In this document: piece by piece, positions 40,401 through 48,433 of the stretch
Numbering within the stretch: position 1 is the first letter of the stretch
Layout: each line of letters begins with the position of its first letter
Assembly: GCA_949316235.1 (NCBI GenBank)
Contig: OX438755.1
Span: 20,359,151-20,423,150 of the forward strand
Direction: 5' to 3'
DNA: 64,000 nucleotides
Source of the DNA: Oegoconia quadripuncta
Lineage: Eukaryota > Arthropoda > Insecta > Lepidoptera > Autostichidae
Made by a program: the position numbers and the translations under genes
Notes under the pieces: model-generated
What the model was told of the DNA's origin: nothing
Database searches by the model: none
What the model saw: only the letters and a program-made list of their open reading frames with translations

Positions 40401-41660
40401 GCATAACTGATCAAGAGCCTTCACATAACTTCTATAAGCCAAGATCAACTGTTACACTCTGCACGGCTGTACAGACTCATTGTGAGCTTTGAAACCACCT
40501 GCGAAACGCCTAGGGATCGCCTATTGAAGGCATACGGTGTTAGAACGCACGAGTTTGCTGCACTTACCCGTGATAATCATGACTAATACGAAGGCGAAGA
40601 AGTCAGGGTAATCAGCCAGGAAGGAGACGTTGATGGGAGCTATCTCTACCATCGTCTTAGCCATGGTGTTGTTGCACAGACTGTCTATGTAGTTCGCCAT
40701 GCCTGTAATATGAATTTGTTTAGATTTATTCTTTATCTTGCGGAACCGTCTTTGCGGGTTTGCGATTGGATATCTTCGGCTGTCAACTGTCACCAAAAAT
40801 ATAAGAATAAGAACAATTTATTATGAACGCTACAAATAAAAACAAAAAAGCATATAGCAAAAAAATAGAAATACAATTATAATTAGGACGCGCACAGTGC
40901 TGTCACATGTTGTGGCGATCACTAATGGGTGAGCACTCAGCTCACATTGCTATGGATCGCAGCGCTGGTTTTTTTGCTATCAAATGCTCAGTGCCGTCTA
41001 CTACGTCAATAAAAGTCTAGTACACCTCTTAAATCATAACTCAAGTTGAACCAAGCTGAATAAGCCTACCTTTAGCTACGCTAGCGGTGCCGATGACGTA
41101 CTCTAGGATAAGGTTCCAGCCGATGGTGAACGCGATGAACTCTCCGACGCTCACGTAGCTGTACACATAGGCTGAGCCTGCCTTTGGTACGCGGGCTGCG
41201 AACTCAGCGTAACAAAGACCTGTAACACAAATATTTCATGACATTGAAAACTGAACCGCCTCTGTGACTCAATACAAGCAACGAAAAGTTTAGAAAAGCG
41301 GTGGTCGTGGGTACGATTCCTAGCTGTGTATGTGTCTAGTAGTAACCGGTATTCCATATTGGTTCTATGACATAGAAGCATCCAGTTCAATTCAAACAAT
41401 TAACTAATTCATTAACCAAAAAACCTACCAGCAAAAGCCGATGCTATGGCGGCGACCAGGAAGCTTAACGTCACGGCCGGCCCAGCGACGGTCTTCGCTA
41501 CAGCCCCAGCTAGGACGTAGACTCCCAGTCCCAGCGTGGAGCCCACACCCAGGGCTGTCAGATCCAGCAGTCCGAGACATCTGGCGAGGAGCGTCGAGTT
41601 GTCGCCGTCATCCAGGCGCTTGCAGCGGCGCAGTGCCGCTAGAATCCTTAGACAGCCCAT
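28224..41660 (-). CDS. CAT-B: cationic amino acid transporter, complete coding region (11 exons, 623 aa)
   Basis: SLC7 CAT-family importer of arginine and lysine. Exons in gene order are 41660-41429, 41219-41070, 40702-40568, 39387-39283, 38875-38589, 35120-34883, 32628-32526, 32410-32262, 31765-31611, 29670-29562 and 28432-28224. All junctions are GT-AG and in phase, with stop TAA at 28224-28226. The start MGC... matches mammalian CATs, and 623 residues compares with about 629 for human CAT1. Landmarks: [20 protein letters not shown] at 34-53, [17 protein letters not shown] at 88-104 with the conserved Glu104, two N-glycosylation sequons (Asn138, Asn152) in an outer loop, [15 protein letters not shown] at 254-268, MSIGTLLAY near 397-405, and an AA_permease_C-type end at 519-565. 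The cytosolic tail 590-616 is three 9-residue repeats. Convergent with its paralogue CAT-A. Confidence 0.95.
28248..28328 (-). repeat. Coding 27-bp tandem repeat (3 units) in the CAT-B tail
   Basis: Three in-frame units share AAACA-AATGGTAAC. The products keep K-[HQ]-[NS]-G-N at the start and acidic residues at the end. CAT-A has nothing similar. Confidence 0.85.
28560..29155. other. CAT-B last intron, proximal part: nothing recognised
   Basis: AT-rich. CCGCTGGATGGGGGCAGCTC near 28912 resembles a common retroposon segment, but no family could be assigned. Confidence 0.35.
29158..29556 (+). mobile_element. Chimeric SINE: family 3 head on family 1 body
   Basis: The head is GTTGGTGGCTCGGCGGTTAA with GGTCCGGGTTCGATTCCCAG (family 3 type). 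The rest, from CTCGGTTTGGTTTGG on, is family 1. Bases about 29385-29455 are an extra GT-rich block (CTGACCACCCCATTTGGGAT) not found in other copies. The poly-A tail abuts the CAT-B donor at 29561 in antisense. Confidence 0.75.
29562..29670 (-). CDS. CAT-B exon 10
   Basis: [20 protein letters not shown] and [16 protein letters not shown], residues 519-555. The CAT C-terminal signature; 109 nt as in CAT-A. Acceptor CTTCCAG, donor G|GTAAGA, with an antisense SINE tail starting 6 bases further on. Confidence 0.95.
30118..30205 (+). mobile_element. Retroposon 3' end
   Basis: CATCGTCACTTCCCATCAGG and GTGGTCAAACGCGTATCCAG to CCATAAAAAAAAATAAAAAA. The same end is seen reversed at 54130-54200, where it follows a LINE C-terminus. 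Confidence 0.6.
30539..30868. mobile_element. hAT MITE with 8-bp target duplication
   Basis: GTATAGAC flanks both sides (30539-30546, 30861-30868). Ends CAGTGTTTCCCAAAC / TTTGGGAAATACTG. The interior has GACCGAGACCCATC against GGGTCGCGACCCAC and a captured SINE-like piece near 30700. Confidence 0.85.
30895..31075 (+). mobile_element. SINE family 2, diverged
   Basis: GGAGTAGTGGGTAGTTTTTT and ACGGGTTCGAATCCTGTTAG, then GTGATGAACGCGAGCATTTA. Heavily mutated. Confidence 0.55.
31229..31560 (+). mobile_element. SINE family 1, full-length
   Basis: CCGCCTCCGTGGCTCAATGT head to CGTTGTGGATAAAAAAAAAA tail. Antisense to CAT-B, about 50 bases from the donor at 31610. Confidence 0.85.
31611..31765 (-). 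CDS. CAT-B exon 9
   Basis: [20 protein letters not shown], then [20 protein letters not shown] and [10 protein letters not shown], residues 467-518. Acceptor TTGTTATAG, donor ACT|GTGAGT. Confidence 0.93.
31785..31895 (+). mobile_element. Fragment of the 12.2-kb foldback family
   Basis: AAAATAGTGCATAAATAGTG, TTTACAAGTCCCATAAACAA and AACAACAAAGTTATTTAGAT match the left arm near 12330-12405. Confidence 0.55.
32262..32410 (-). CDS. CAT-B exon 8 (cytosolic loop)
   Basis: [40 protein letters not shown] and IAKSTIFIF, residues 417-467. Proline-rich, and diverged from CAT-A although both are 149 nt. Acceptor TCCCACCAG, donor T|GTGAGT. Confidence 0.92.
32526..32628 (-). CDS. CAT-B exon 7
   Basis: [20 protein letters not shown] and [15 protein letters not shown], residues 383-417. 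103 nt as in CAT-A. Acceptor CTCTGCAG, donor AG|GTAAAT. Confidence 0.94.
32655..33110 (+). pseudogene. Jockey-type LINE C-terminal fragment
   Basis: [20 protein letters not shown] then [20 protein letters not shown], a stop, and a 3'UTR ending TGATATTGATTGATTGATAT. It starts about 30 bases upstream of the CAT-B exon 7 acceptor. Confidence 0.65.
33465..33830. repeat. LINE-type tails and simple repeats
   Basis: GAATAAAATGTTTATTGACT is a retroposon tail end. Poly-T runs occupy 33632-33660. AAGAAGCGGCGCAAGAAACC is a typical lepidopteran retroposon block, followed by (TTTTC)n at 33801-33826. Confidence 0.5.
33845..34190 (-). pseudogene. Jockey-clade LINE ORF2 C-terminal fragment
   Basis: Minus strand: [40 protein letters not shown] and [17 protein letters not shown]. 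Same family type as 46.5-47.8 and 55.2 kb. Confidence 0.75.
34468..34860 (+). mobile_element. Retroposon copy a of a near-identical pair
   Basis: TCAATTTATTCTATAATAAT to GCAAATAAATGCTTATCTAT and (CTAT)n. It matches 38147-38540 almost base for base over about 390 bp. The 3' half (CACTGAGCTGTAGCC, GCGGCACACACAT) is a SINE-like body also seen, diverged, at 57600-57850. Confidence 0.75.
34883..35120 (-). CDS. CAT-B exon 6
   Basis: [40 protein letters not shown] and [19 protein letters not shown], residues 304-383. 238 nt, the same as the two CAT-A exons 670-767 and 1133-1272 combined. Acceptor CTTTCCAG, donor G|GTAGCT. It lies between the two 0.39-kb repeats. Confidence 0.95.
35150..36620. other. 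CAT-B intron 5, proximal part: only fragments
   Basis: SINE family 1 3' end at 35521-35575, SINE family 2 3' end at 35595-35655 (+) and another at 36255-36310 (-). The remainder is AT-rich with no exon or RNA gene seen. Confidence 0.5.
36630..36962 (+). mobile_element. SINE family 1, full-length
   Basis: GCCTGCCTCCGTGGCTCAAT head, GGTTCGATCCCCAGCGGGG, body and GTAGTGCATAAAAAAAAA tail. Confidence 0.85.
37130..37301 (-). mobile_element. Helitron (Lep1-like), 3'-truncated
   Basis: Read on the minus strand it begins TCCCAACTAATATTATAAAT and continues AAACGGCTGGACAGATTTGG. The usual ...GCTAG end is lost. Confidence 0.65.
37396..38070 (+). mobile_element. One arm of the Tc1/mariner-type foldback, with an insertion
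   Basis: TACAGAGCGTCCCAAG starts at 37398. After a LINE-type tail and other sequence (37430-37810), AAAGTACTTTAAATATTGTA to TAGTATCTTAAATGAAAGGA matches the left arm of 51531-51800, diverged. Confidence 0.55.
38147..38540 (+). mobile_element. Retroposon copy b of a near-identical pair
   Basis: Second copy of 34468-34860, including TGTTACGGGAATAATCTTAC and GCCCGCCTCGGGCAAATCCA. It differs mainly by small indels. It ends 49 bp before CAT-B exon 5. Confidence 0.75.
38589..38875 (-). CDS. CAT-B exon 5
   Basis: [18 protein letters not shown] outer loop, [40 protein letters not shown] and a helix ending MMWPYYLQ, residues 208-303. This is the most conserved CAT segment. Acceptor TATCTCAAG, donor CAG|GTGAGT. 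Confidence 0.95.
39013..39024. repeat. Poly-G run (12 G)
   Basis: Twelve consecutive G in an AT-rich intron of CAT-B. It could be an assembly- or sequencing-sensitive homopolymer. Confidence 0.8.
39283..39387 (-). CDS. CAT-B exon 4
   Basis: [20 protein letters not shown] and [15 protein letters not shown], homologous to GVKESAMVNKIFT in human CAT1. Acceptor TTTTTCTAG, donor A|GTGAGT. Confidence 0.94.
39448..39757. mobile_element. hAT MITE with 8-bp target duplication
   Basis: ATCTAGAC flanks both sides (39448-39455, 39750-39757). Ends CAGTGGTGGGCAAACTTT / GTACTTTGCCCACCAATG. The right third is GC-rich. Confidence 0.88.
39805..40145 (+). repeat. Relics of the tandem array also present in CAT-A
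   Basis: TTGATTACCGCCGATACTAG, GGCTTTCATAATTCAACGAG and GTCATTCTATTGTTACCTTG correspond to units at 9028-9205 and 7780-8275. One unit is split by unrelated sequence. Confidence 0.6.
40146..40560. other. CAT-B intron 3: nothing recognised
   Basis: No conserved frame, RNA gene or identifiable repeat. Confidence 0.4.
40568..40702 (-). CDS. CAT-B exon 3
   Basis: Residues 128-173: [20 protein letters not shown], then [20 protein letters not shown]. An extracellular loop with sequons NNT and NVS leads into the next helix. Acceptor ATTACAG, donor G|GTAAGT. Confidence 0.94.
41070..41219 (-). CDS. CAT-B exon 2
   Basis: Residues 78-127: [20 protein letters not shown] and [20 protein letters not shown] to TASVAK. 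It holds the Glu in VGE that is conserved in the third helix of mammalian CATs. Acceptor GTTACAG, donor G|GTAGGC. Confidence 0.95.
41253..41345 (+). mobile_element. SINE family 1 head, diverged
   Basis: GAACCGCCTCTGTGACTCAA and GGTACGATTCCTAGCTGTG followed by AGTAACCGG; the body is missing. In CAT-B intron 1. Confidence 0.5.
41429..41660 (-). CDS. CAT-B exon 1 (start codon)
   Basis: [16 protein letters not shown]..., then the first conserved helix [20 protein letters not shown], residues 1-77. The donor is G|GTAGG. The ATG directly follows a strong acceptor-like CCTCTTTTTCAG, so a non-coding upstream exon is likely. Confidence 0.93.
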
Positions 41661-41684
41661 CTGAAAAAGAGGAAGAGACAGTAT
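41661..41684 (-). other. Splice acceptor of a 5'UTR intron abutting the CAT-B start codon
   Basis: On the gene strand TGTCTCTTCCTCTTTTTCAG lies immediately before ATG, a polypyrimidine tract and AG. The leader exon and promoter must lie upstream (above 41700) but were not identified. Confidence 0.7.
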
Positions 41685-41699
41685 AGATATCTATAACAG

Positions 41700-42510
41700 T
41701 ATAGACCAGTGACGGGCAATGTCATTGCAGCGGAGCAATAGCAATCGCGCGAAGATACTCGTAGAGACAATCGCTGATAACTCGGGCTCGGCATTTACTT
41801 TTTGTGCGTTCCAATCGGCAGGCGCTTATTGTGCTGAGAGCCGTTTCATTGCGCTTACAACGTCTGATCCATCCGGAATGCTTTTGTTACCATTGACTGT
41901 ATCCATTGATTCGGACCGCTGGATATTACGTTCACAATATTATATCAAAATAGTTACTATACTGGCTAATTGGTGTTTTAAAACATAATATAAGGGGTAT
42001 CACTAATCTTTGGATTTGTGAATGTGAAATGATATGGTCCGTGTAAAACCAAAAGAAACTCGATCTACCTACAACTAAACAGAAACACAGATACAACTGA
42101 CAAACATTCTTTTTGACAGGTCGATCAAGTGCTAAAAAGAGGCTATTTCACCACCCTAATTTCAGATGCCTAATTCAGTATGCTAAACGTAACTAATTAA
42201 TTAGAGATAATAAAGTTTTGCAGCAACGTATACCTAGACTCTGAATTTAGGGTGGTGTGGTAGCACTTTGAAGCTCTAATGTGTAAGCAAAGATGTAATC
42301 TGGCCGATTTATGACGTCTTGCTCACACTGACTTGAAACGCGTGTTAGTGCACTAAGATCTTATTGGAGTGATTAGGAACAAGGCTCTTATAGCGGGGAC
42401 TGCGTTTACACTTGTCATAAGCTCCTGCCACTCTGCACCCGCTAGGAGTAATAATATTCCTTGCTCTGCACTATATTCTAAGTAATCTAAATCTTCGGTA
42501 AACGAGGTCA
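41700..42510. other. Upstream of the CAT-B coding start; possible hAT MITE end, no exon found
   Basis: GTATAGAC then CAGTGACGGGCAATG at 41707 looks like a hAT MITE left end, but no right end was found. A small inverted pair CACCACCCTAATTTCAG / TGAATTTAGGGTGGTG spans 42150-42260. The CAT-B leader exon may lie here or further up; no promoter element could be assigned. Confidence 0.35.
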
Positions 42511-42549
42511 TAGATTGTTAGTTAGGTTGTCTAAATTAAATTTTTTTTT

Positions 42550-42905
42550 TTTCTTATATTTTAGAGGATTTTTTCCTACAGGAACATGCCACCTCATAGG
42601 ACCTCCCCTCTTCCACACAGCAAAACGTGGTATCTATCTAATAAAACGTAGATGGATAGATACTATCTACGCTTTATCGCCATTATCACCATTTGATATA
42701 GTGCCCTGGCTTCCGCCGATGTGGGGGAAGCCAGCCCTTATTATAAAAGCGTATACATTGCCCTTTGAACCATTTACTAACTTTATGAAGTTGGCTAACA
42801 TAAACGGATACATGTTCCTATGTCTACTCTGGAATGCCCCAAGTAACAATACTGTGACCGTTCCGCTTCATTTGTCTAAATTATACTTAATAAAAGTAGG
42901 ATAGC
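42550..42905 (-). pseudogene. Decayed LINE fragment (tentative)
   Basis: Minus strand encodes YPFMLANFIKLVNGSKGNVY AFII, a pattern like the RLxKVxxSFKGxCIRFYN segment of Jockey LINEs. Frames are broken. Confidence 0.3.
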
Positions 42906-43224
42906 GATACAAGGTGACATACACATTATTGTACAGTAATTAACGCAAATTATGTGATTTTCCACTTTACCTTTCACGGACGGCTTCTATAAAAGTGAGA
43001 CAGAATTCACACGACGTTATTTTATAGGAAGGACGAGTTTATAAACATGCATAAATTGGTACATCTTGCGTGGTTAAACCTAACATGTTCGCTTTCCTTA
43101 TAGGATATCAGGTAAATTTAGTAATTGACCTGAAGGTTAAGGACCGGGGAAACCCGCATGAGGTAAAGATGCGTCAAATAGCGCCTTGGTCGTGATATGC
43201 GAAACAAGGGGAAAATGTTTATCC

Positions 43225-43466
43225 TTTTTTTTTATGCACAACGGGTTGATACTTGATCTCAATCACACCTGATGTTAAGTGAAGATGAGGTCGAAGGTGG
43301 AAGCGTACTGACCCGGAAACCCCAACACATTTGGGGGACTAGCTATCTTATCTCTAACAACCGGAACACAACATTGCTATTAACATTGCTGCTTGGCGGC
43401 AGATTTAGATAAGATGGTGGTAGCTACCCAGGCGGACATTTAAAATGCCCTACCACCAACCAATTT
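43225..43466 (-). mobile_element. SINE family 1, head-less copy
   Basis: TTTTTTTTATGCACAACGGG and the body to AAATGCCCTACCACCAACCA. Confidence 0.8.
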
Positions 43467-43590
43467 AAAAAAGGCCCATAAATTAAACAAAATGCGAATT
43501 AAAGATGCGGGAGTCGGTGGAGATGAAATTATGGATTTTTCAATATGCACACAAAAGACATCTAATTTATTTATACACTCGAAAAACCTT

Positions 43591-43929
43591 AGATTAATGA
43601 TTGGTCTCCGCGCCGCTACGACTAGATACCGTCGGCGTACTCGAAAAATGCGGCAACAAATACTACGCCGTATTCGGCGTACCCGCGCAGTCACGCCACA
43701 AGTTCAAATTTCAAATTTTGGTTTAAGACTGAAGCAAAATGCCGGTTTGCGTAGTCAAACTATGTAATAACAATACTACAAAAAACAAGAAAGATACTGG
43801 CATCACGTACCATCAGTAAGTACTGTATAAATCTACACACTACAATATTGAGTTGCCGCATTCAGGAACCTGTTTTTTCTTCATAGTGCGGTATCTAGTC
43901 GTAGCGGCGCGGAGACCAATCAATAATCT
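43591..43929. repeat. GC-rich inverted repeat, 41-bp arms
   Basis: Left arm 43591-43631 (GGTCTCCGCGCCGCTACGAC) and right arm 43889-43929 (GTCGTAGCGGCGCGGAGACC) differ at about one base. The spacer includes CGTCGGCGTACTCG / TATTCGGCGTACCCG near-repeats. Probably a MITE. Confidence 0.7.
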
Positions 43930-44384
43930 AAGCGAAAAACATTACCCTCCTTCCTTGCGCAGTCGGGTAAAAAGAAGCGTCGCCAAAACCAACAAGACAT
44001 TTTGTTATTTAGTTACCTACCTAACTTTTTTGCAAACTTGTATTTAATTTGATATACATACTTATAATTCAACTGTAGGTACGACATAATGACAGACGTG
44101 ACAACAAAAGCCAGTAATTCACGATAATTTCAGTGGATCAAATTAGTTCCAACGTTGGCTCCCAATTTGCTAAGTGAACGATAGGTACAGTCGCATACAT
44201 GACCAAAAAATTGAAACGGAATAATTGACAAAACGACCGACTTCATTTTTATTCTCTATCTGCGGAGTGCAAATAGCAGATCTTAATCAAATTTAAATTG
44301 ACCACTATTAGTAGGACCAAACAATAAAATAATTTTCATAATCGGTTAATTATTGACGAAAATGTGGGTGAACAAGTGAATATA

Positions 44385-44605
44385 AGACGCGGCCTCCCAA
44401 TTGAGGAGGTTCGGGTTCGATAACCAAGCAAGTCATGTACCAATGAGTTTTAAAATTTAATTACATACTTATGTGCATTTGTCCGACTGCTCTTGAACGT
44501 TGAAGGAAAACGTCGTGAGGAAACCTGCGTGACTGTGAAATAAAAATTCAAAGGCATGTGAACCAGCATTGGGCCAGCGTGGTGGGCCACGGCCGGATAA
44601 TGAGA
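44385..44605 (+). mobile_element. SINE family 3, near full-length
   Basis: GACGCGGCCTCCCAATTGAG, GGTTCGGGTTCGATAACCAA, AAGGAAAACGTCGTGAGGAA and GCATTGGGCCAGCGTGGTGG. The first tRNA-like bases are lost. Confidence 0.75.
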
Positions 44606-44682
44606 GTACGTATTACAATTTTTAACATTTGGCTACGGTTACCCTAATAACAAACCATTAAACAACTAGTCATAACACTATA

Positions 44683-44683
<1 letters not shown>

Positions 44684-44779
<96 letters not shown>
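44684..44779. repeat. (CA)48 microsatellite
   Basis: Ninety-six bases of uninterrupted CA dinucleotide. Confidence 0.98.
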
Positions 44780-44780
<1 letters not shown>

Positions 44781-45034
44781 CCTGAAATTGTCAAAACTAC
44801 CTGGTTAAAACTTTCTAATTCCTCTAAAATATCCTTTCCGTTAAATGTAACTGACTCATTTTCTCGCTGTCTGACTGTACGTCTGGGAAGTACGTCTGGG
44901 GTACTGGTGTCCTAAAGCACAGGCTACCGCCTATTTTAGGCATCAGTCTTCACACGTACTCACCTGACTTAAGAAACACTTTTATCCTGTACATTTCTCT
45001 AAGCGTGAGTTTGTGAAGAACAAATAAAGATACA

Positions 45035-45069
45035 TTTTATTATTTTATTATTATTATTATTATTATTAT
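45035..45069. repeat. (ATT)n microsatellite
   Basis: TTATTATTATTATTATTAT and related trinucleotides, probably the tail of a retroposon. Confidence 0.8.
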
Positions 45070-45227
45070 AGTCATCAATAAAACGATGACATTGAGTCGA
45101 CACTTAATATTCTGTTGTGTATTCAAACAGTCAGTGTCAAAACTAAGTCTTGAAAGTGAGATTCGATCGAGTGAAAGTGAGGTCCCATAGTAGGCTATAT
45201 ATTTTTTAAATGAGGGTATTTCGGACA

Positions 45228-45440
45228 CTTACACCAATCATGTACTCCCAAACTAAGCCAAGGTTGTACTATGGATACTAATTAACGGATTTATAAACAT
45301 ACATAAATATTGGTATAAACATCCACGACTCGAGTATAAATGTTCGTATTCATCACACAAACATTTACACTTAGCTGGATTCTAACCCGCAACGGTTGGT
45401 TCGCAGACAGTTTCACTATCCACTACACCAATTTAGTTAT
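45228..45440 (-). mobile_element. SINE family 2 variant
   Basis: ACACTTACACCAATCATGTA, CATCCACGACTCGAGTATAA and CACTATCCACTACACCAATT read as the reverse of the 5172-type variant. Confidence 0.7.
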
Positions 45441-45929
45441 ATTAAATCAAATTAAATCAAAATATTTTATTTCATAGGATAAAATTATCACTTGAAAACG
45501 TCACTATTAATATTAATATTACATTTAAATTTTTTTACTGCTCATTCACAAAGCTGACTCCCCAGAGAAGAACGAGCAACAAACTCTAGGGTTGCTCTTT
45601 TGTTATTTGTTAATTATGTTATTTGTATGTGTCGCCGACTGTACGTATGAGTAGGTATTAAAGATGCATCGAGCCGTAACGGTCAAGGTTGCCATCACAG
45701 TGTGACGACACAGCTCGTGGCTGAATGATGACTTGAGTTGAACTCGAATATGATTGCGACTATAACAATTGATTGAGTTCGCATCGCATGCGCATCTAAT
45801 TGATAGATCTACTGTTGCCGGATGTATTCCTTACTAACGAACTGATAAAAAAAGACCCCTGGGTCTATCATCTAATCTGGGAAACGACTAAATCAATTTC
45901 CATCAAACTAGACTAAGATCCAACTCACT

Positions 45930-46180
45930 CATAGTTGATATACAAAATCTTCCTCTCAATAAATTTAAAGATACTATAAAACAGAAACTTATTAACAAAG
46001 CATATTATAAAATATCAGACTATTTAGATGATAATCATCCCTGGACATAATCAGATCGTTCGCATGCCAGGCTATTTCACAATTAATAAAGAAATATAAA
46101 AACCTTTTTGTAATATAAAATCCTCTATGTAAAATCAAAGCCTGATTTTAAGTTCGAGTTTCTTGCTTGTTCTTCTCAGA
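45930..46180 (+). mobile_element. Jockey-clade LINE 3' fragment, left arm of an inverted pair
   Basis: TTGATATACAAAATCTTCCT, encoding ...[15 protein letters not shown] and a stop, then CAGGCTATTTCACAATTAAT. Inverted against 46550-46780. Confidence 0.75.
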
Positions 46181-46369
46181 TAGATAATTGCATTTTGAAC
46201 AAGTAGTAGCTTAAAAAATGTAAAATTGACTATTTTAAGTGTACTCTGTGCACCTACAAAATAAAGCATTTTTGACTTTGACTTTGTATATCTGTTTTCC
46301 TCCCGCGACTTCGTCCGCGTGGAAGAATCTACATATTAATACTTATTAATACCTGATTACCTGAATGAC

Positions 46370-46545
46370 GACCTGTTTGCTGTGGTGGTTAGCAACTCTG
46401 GCCACTATACCAATGGGTTGCGGGTTCGAATCCCGCTAGGGGCATATGTTTGTGTGATGAATATGGTTGTACTCGAGTTATGGATGTTTTCATTTATAAT
46501 AAGTACTTATTTACCAAAAAAAAAATGTATTTATGTATCTTAATT
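46370..46545 (+). mobile_element. SINE family 2
   Basis: GACCTGTTTGCTGTGGTGGT head and GGTTCGAATCCCGCTAGGGG, then GTTATGGATGTTTTCATTTA. A Helitron-like 3' piece (CCCGCGACTTCGTCCGCG) lies just before it, at 46303-46320. Confidence 0.75.
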
Positions 46546-46549
46546 TGGC

Positions 46550-47760
46550 TTTGATTTTACATAAAGGTTTTTATATTTCATTATTAATCGTGAAATAGCC
46601 TGGCATGGGAACAATCTGATTATGTCCAGGGATGATTATCATCTAAATAGTCTGATATTTTATAATATGCTTTGTTAATTAGTTTCTGTTTTATAGTATC
46701 TTTAATTTTTTCGAGAGGAAGATTTTGTATATCAACTGGGACCTTATTGAAAAAGCGTATACATAACCCTTTGAATGAATCACTGACTTTGCGGAGGCGA
46801 CTTATGTGACCTGCAAGTTTATCTTTATTTCTTGTATTGACATCATGTTTATCACTATTTTTCCTAAATGATGCTATATTTTTTTGACATACATTAGATT
46901 TTCAAAAATGTACTATGACGAAAAGGTTAGAATGTTATACACATTAAACCTATCTGTAAGTGACACTGCAGGTCTCAATTGATAAATTGCGCGAACGGCT
47001 CGTTTTTGTAAAACAAAGATTGTATTTATATCCGCGGCATTTCCCCACAGCAAGATACCGTAAGACATCAAGCTGTGGAAATAACTGAAATATACTAATC
47101 TAGCAGTATTTACGTCTGACATTTGTCGAATTTTTTTGACAGCGTACGCTGCAGAGCTGAGCCTTTTCGCCGATTTATGTATATGAGGACCCCATTGCAT
47201 TTTGGCGTCTAAAGTAATGCCCAAAAATACAGTAGAATCTACGAGATCTAAAGTGGCATTTTTTATCATTATATTTGTGGGCACCGCCCTGACATTGGGT
47301 AGTACAAATTTCACACATTTAGTTTTTTTCTCATTAAGTAACAAATTATTTGCCGTAAACCATTCTACTATTTCAGAAATAGCATTGTTCACATCGTCAT
47401 AGCTTAATTTTTGTCTATTTACTTTAAATAATACGGAGGTATCATCTGCAAACAATACTATTTCATGTTTATTATCCTTTACAAGGTTAGGCAAGTCATT
47501 TATATAGACCAAAAAAAAAAATGGCCCGAGTATGGAACCCTGCGGGACGCCCATGCAGACTGTGGACCCTGACGATGTGTTGCCACTGATATTAACCCTC
47601 TGAACTCTGCCACTCATATAAGAATTCAAAAGGTCAATAGAACGGCCTGTTACACCATAATGACGTAATTTACTGATTAAGATGTCATGATTAACGCAAT
47701 CAAACGCCTTGGACGAGTCGCAGAATACTCCTATTGCATCCCGAGAATCTTTCTAAGCTT
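46550..47760 (-). pseudogene. Jockey-clade LINE, 5'-truncated reverse transcriptase
   Basis: Minus-strand frame 47629-46913 includes GVPQGSILGPFFFLVYINDL, the catalytic FADDT, and LLWGNAADINTIFVLQKRAV. The frame then breaks. Downstream DNA still encodes NTRNKDKLAGHISRLRK and SDYLDDNHPWT, with a 3'UTR to 46550. It is an RNA-templated reverse transcriptase that served the element itself. It is dead here: truncated before the endonuclease and frameshifted near 46900 and 47750. Confidence 0.88.
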
Positions 47761-47764
47761 CAAA

Positions 47765-48430
47765 AATATGTTGTAAGAGCTCGAGTCGTTGTCGAGCGGC
47801 CCCTAGTAAAAACCGAATTGTTTATGTGACATACCTATAAGATGGTTAAAATCCAAATATCTTCGAAACTACCTCAAACATGGTTACTCTTTAATATAAA
47901 AAACCGCATTGATATGCTGGATACAACACATGCACAACGCCGTCAAACACGCAATACGCATCGTTTTTCGTTGGGGGTTAAAAATAGGAATTTTACAAAA
48001 TAGGTATTTATTGGATGTCGTTTTAGGCATTTCATTGAATGGTTAATTTAACCATTTGCCTACGACATGAAAACCGCAAGATTGACTGCTACGAACAAAA
48101 CTGATTATGTAACTGGAAATTTTTGACTATCGGATGTAGCCGTAGATATGAAATGTCTATATAGGCTTATATCTCGGGCAATATTCATAATACCTACTAC
48201 TGCGCAGTGCTTTATGAGATGTGTTATGGACTTAGACATACTTTGTTGTAGATAATGAATTTTCTTTGACGATTTCCTCGTCTATTTTTACCGAATGCAA
48301 GATGGTATAAGGGTAATGGAAGGTGCTCATGGACATCTATTTTACATTGGTGAAAATAATTATAACAAAGTAGTTCTAATTATATGCGCCAATAACAGGT
48401 GAACACAGTATTCACAAGATTAATAGGGTA
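47765..48430. other. No gene seen
   Basis: Unassigned AT-rich sequence beyond the 5' edge of the truncated LINE. Confidence 0.4.
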
Positions 48431-48433
48431 TCC

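Noticed and set aside
42515..42904. 129-codon plus-strand frame
   Set aside because: No family resemblance; the opposite strand looks like a decayed LINE.
43492..43767. Arginine-rich 91-codon frame upstream of CAT-B
   Set aside because: It overlaps the GC-rich inverted repeat and has no conserved motif or splice context.
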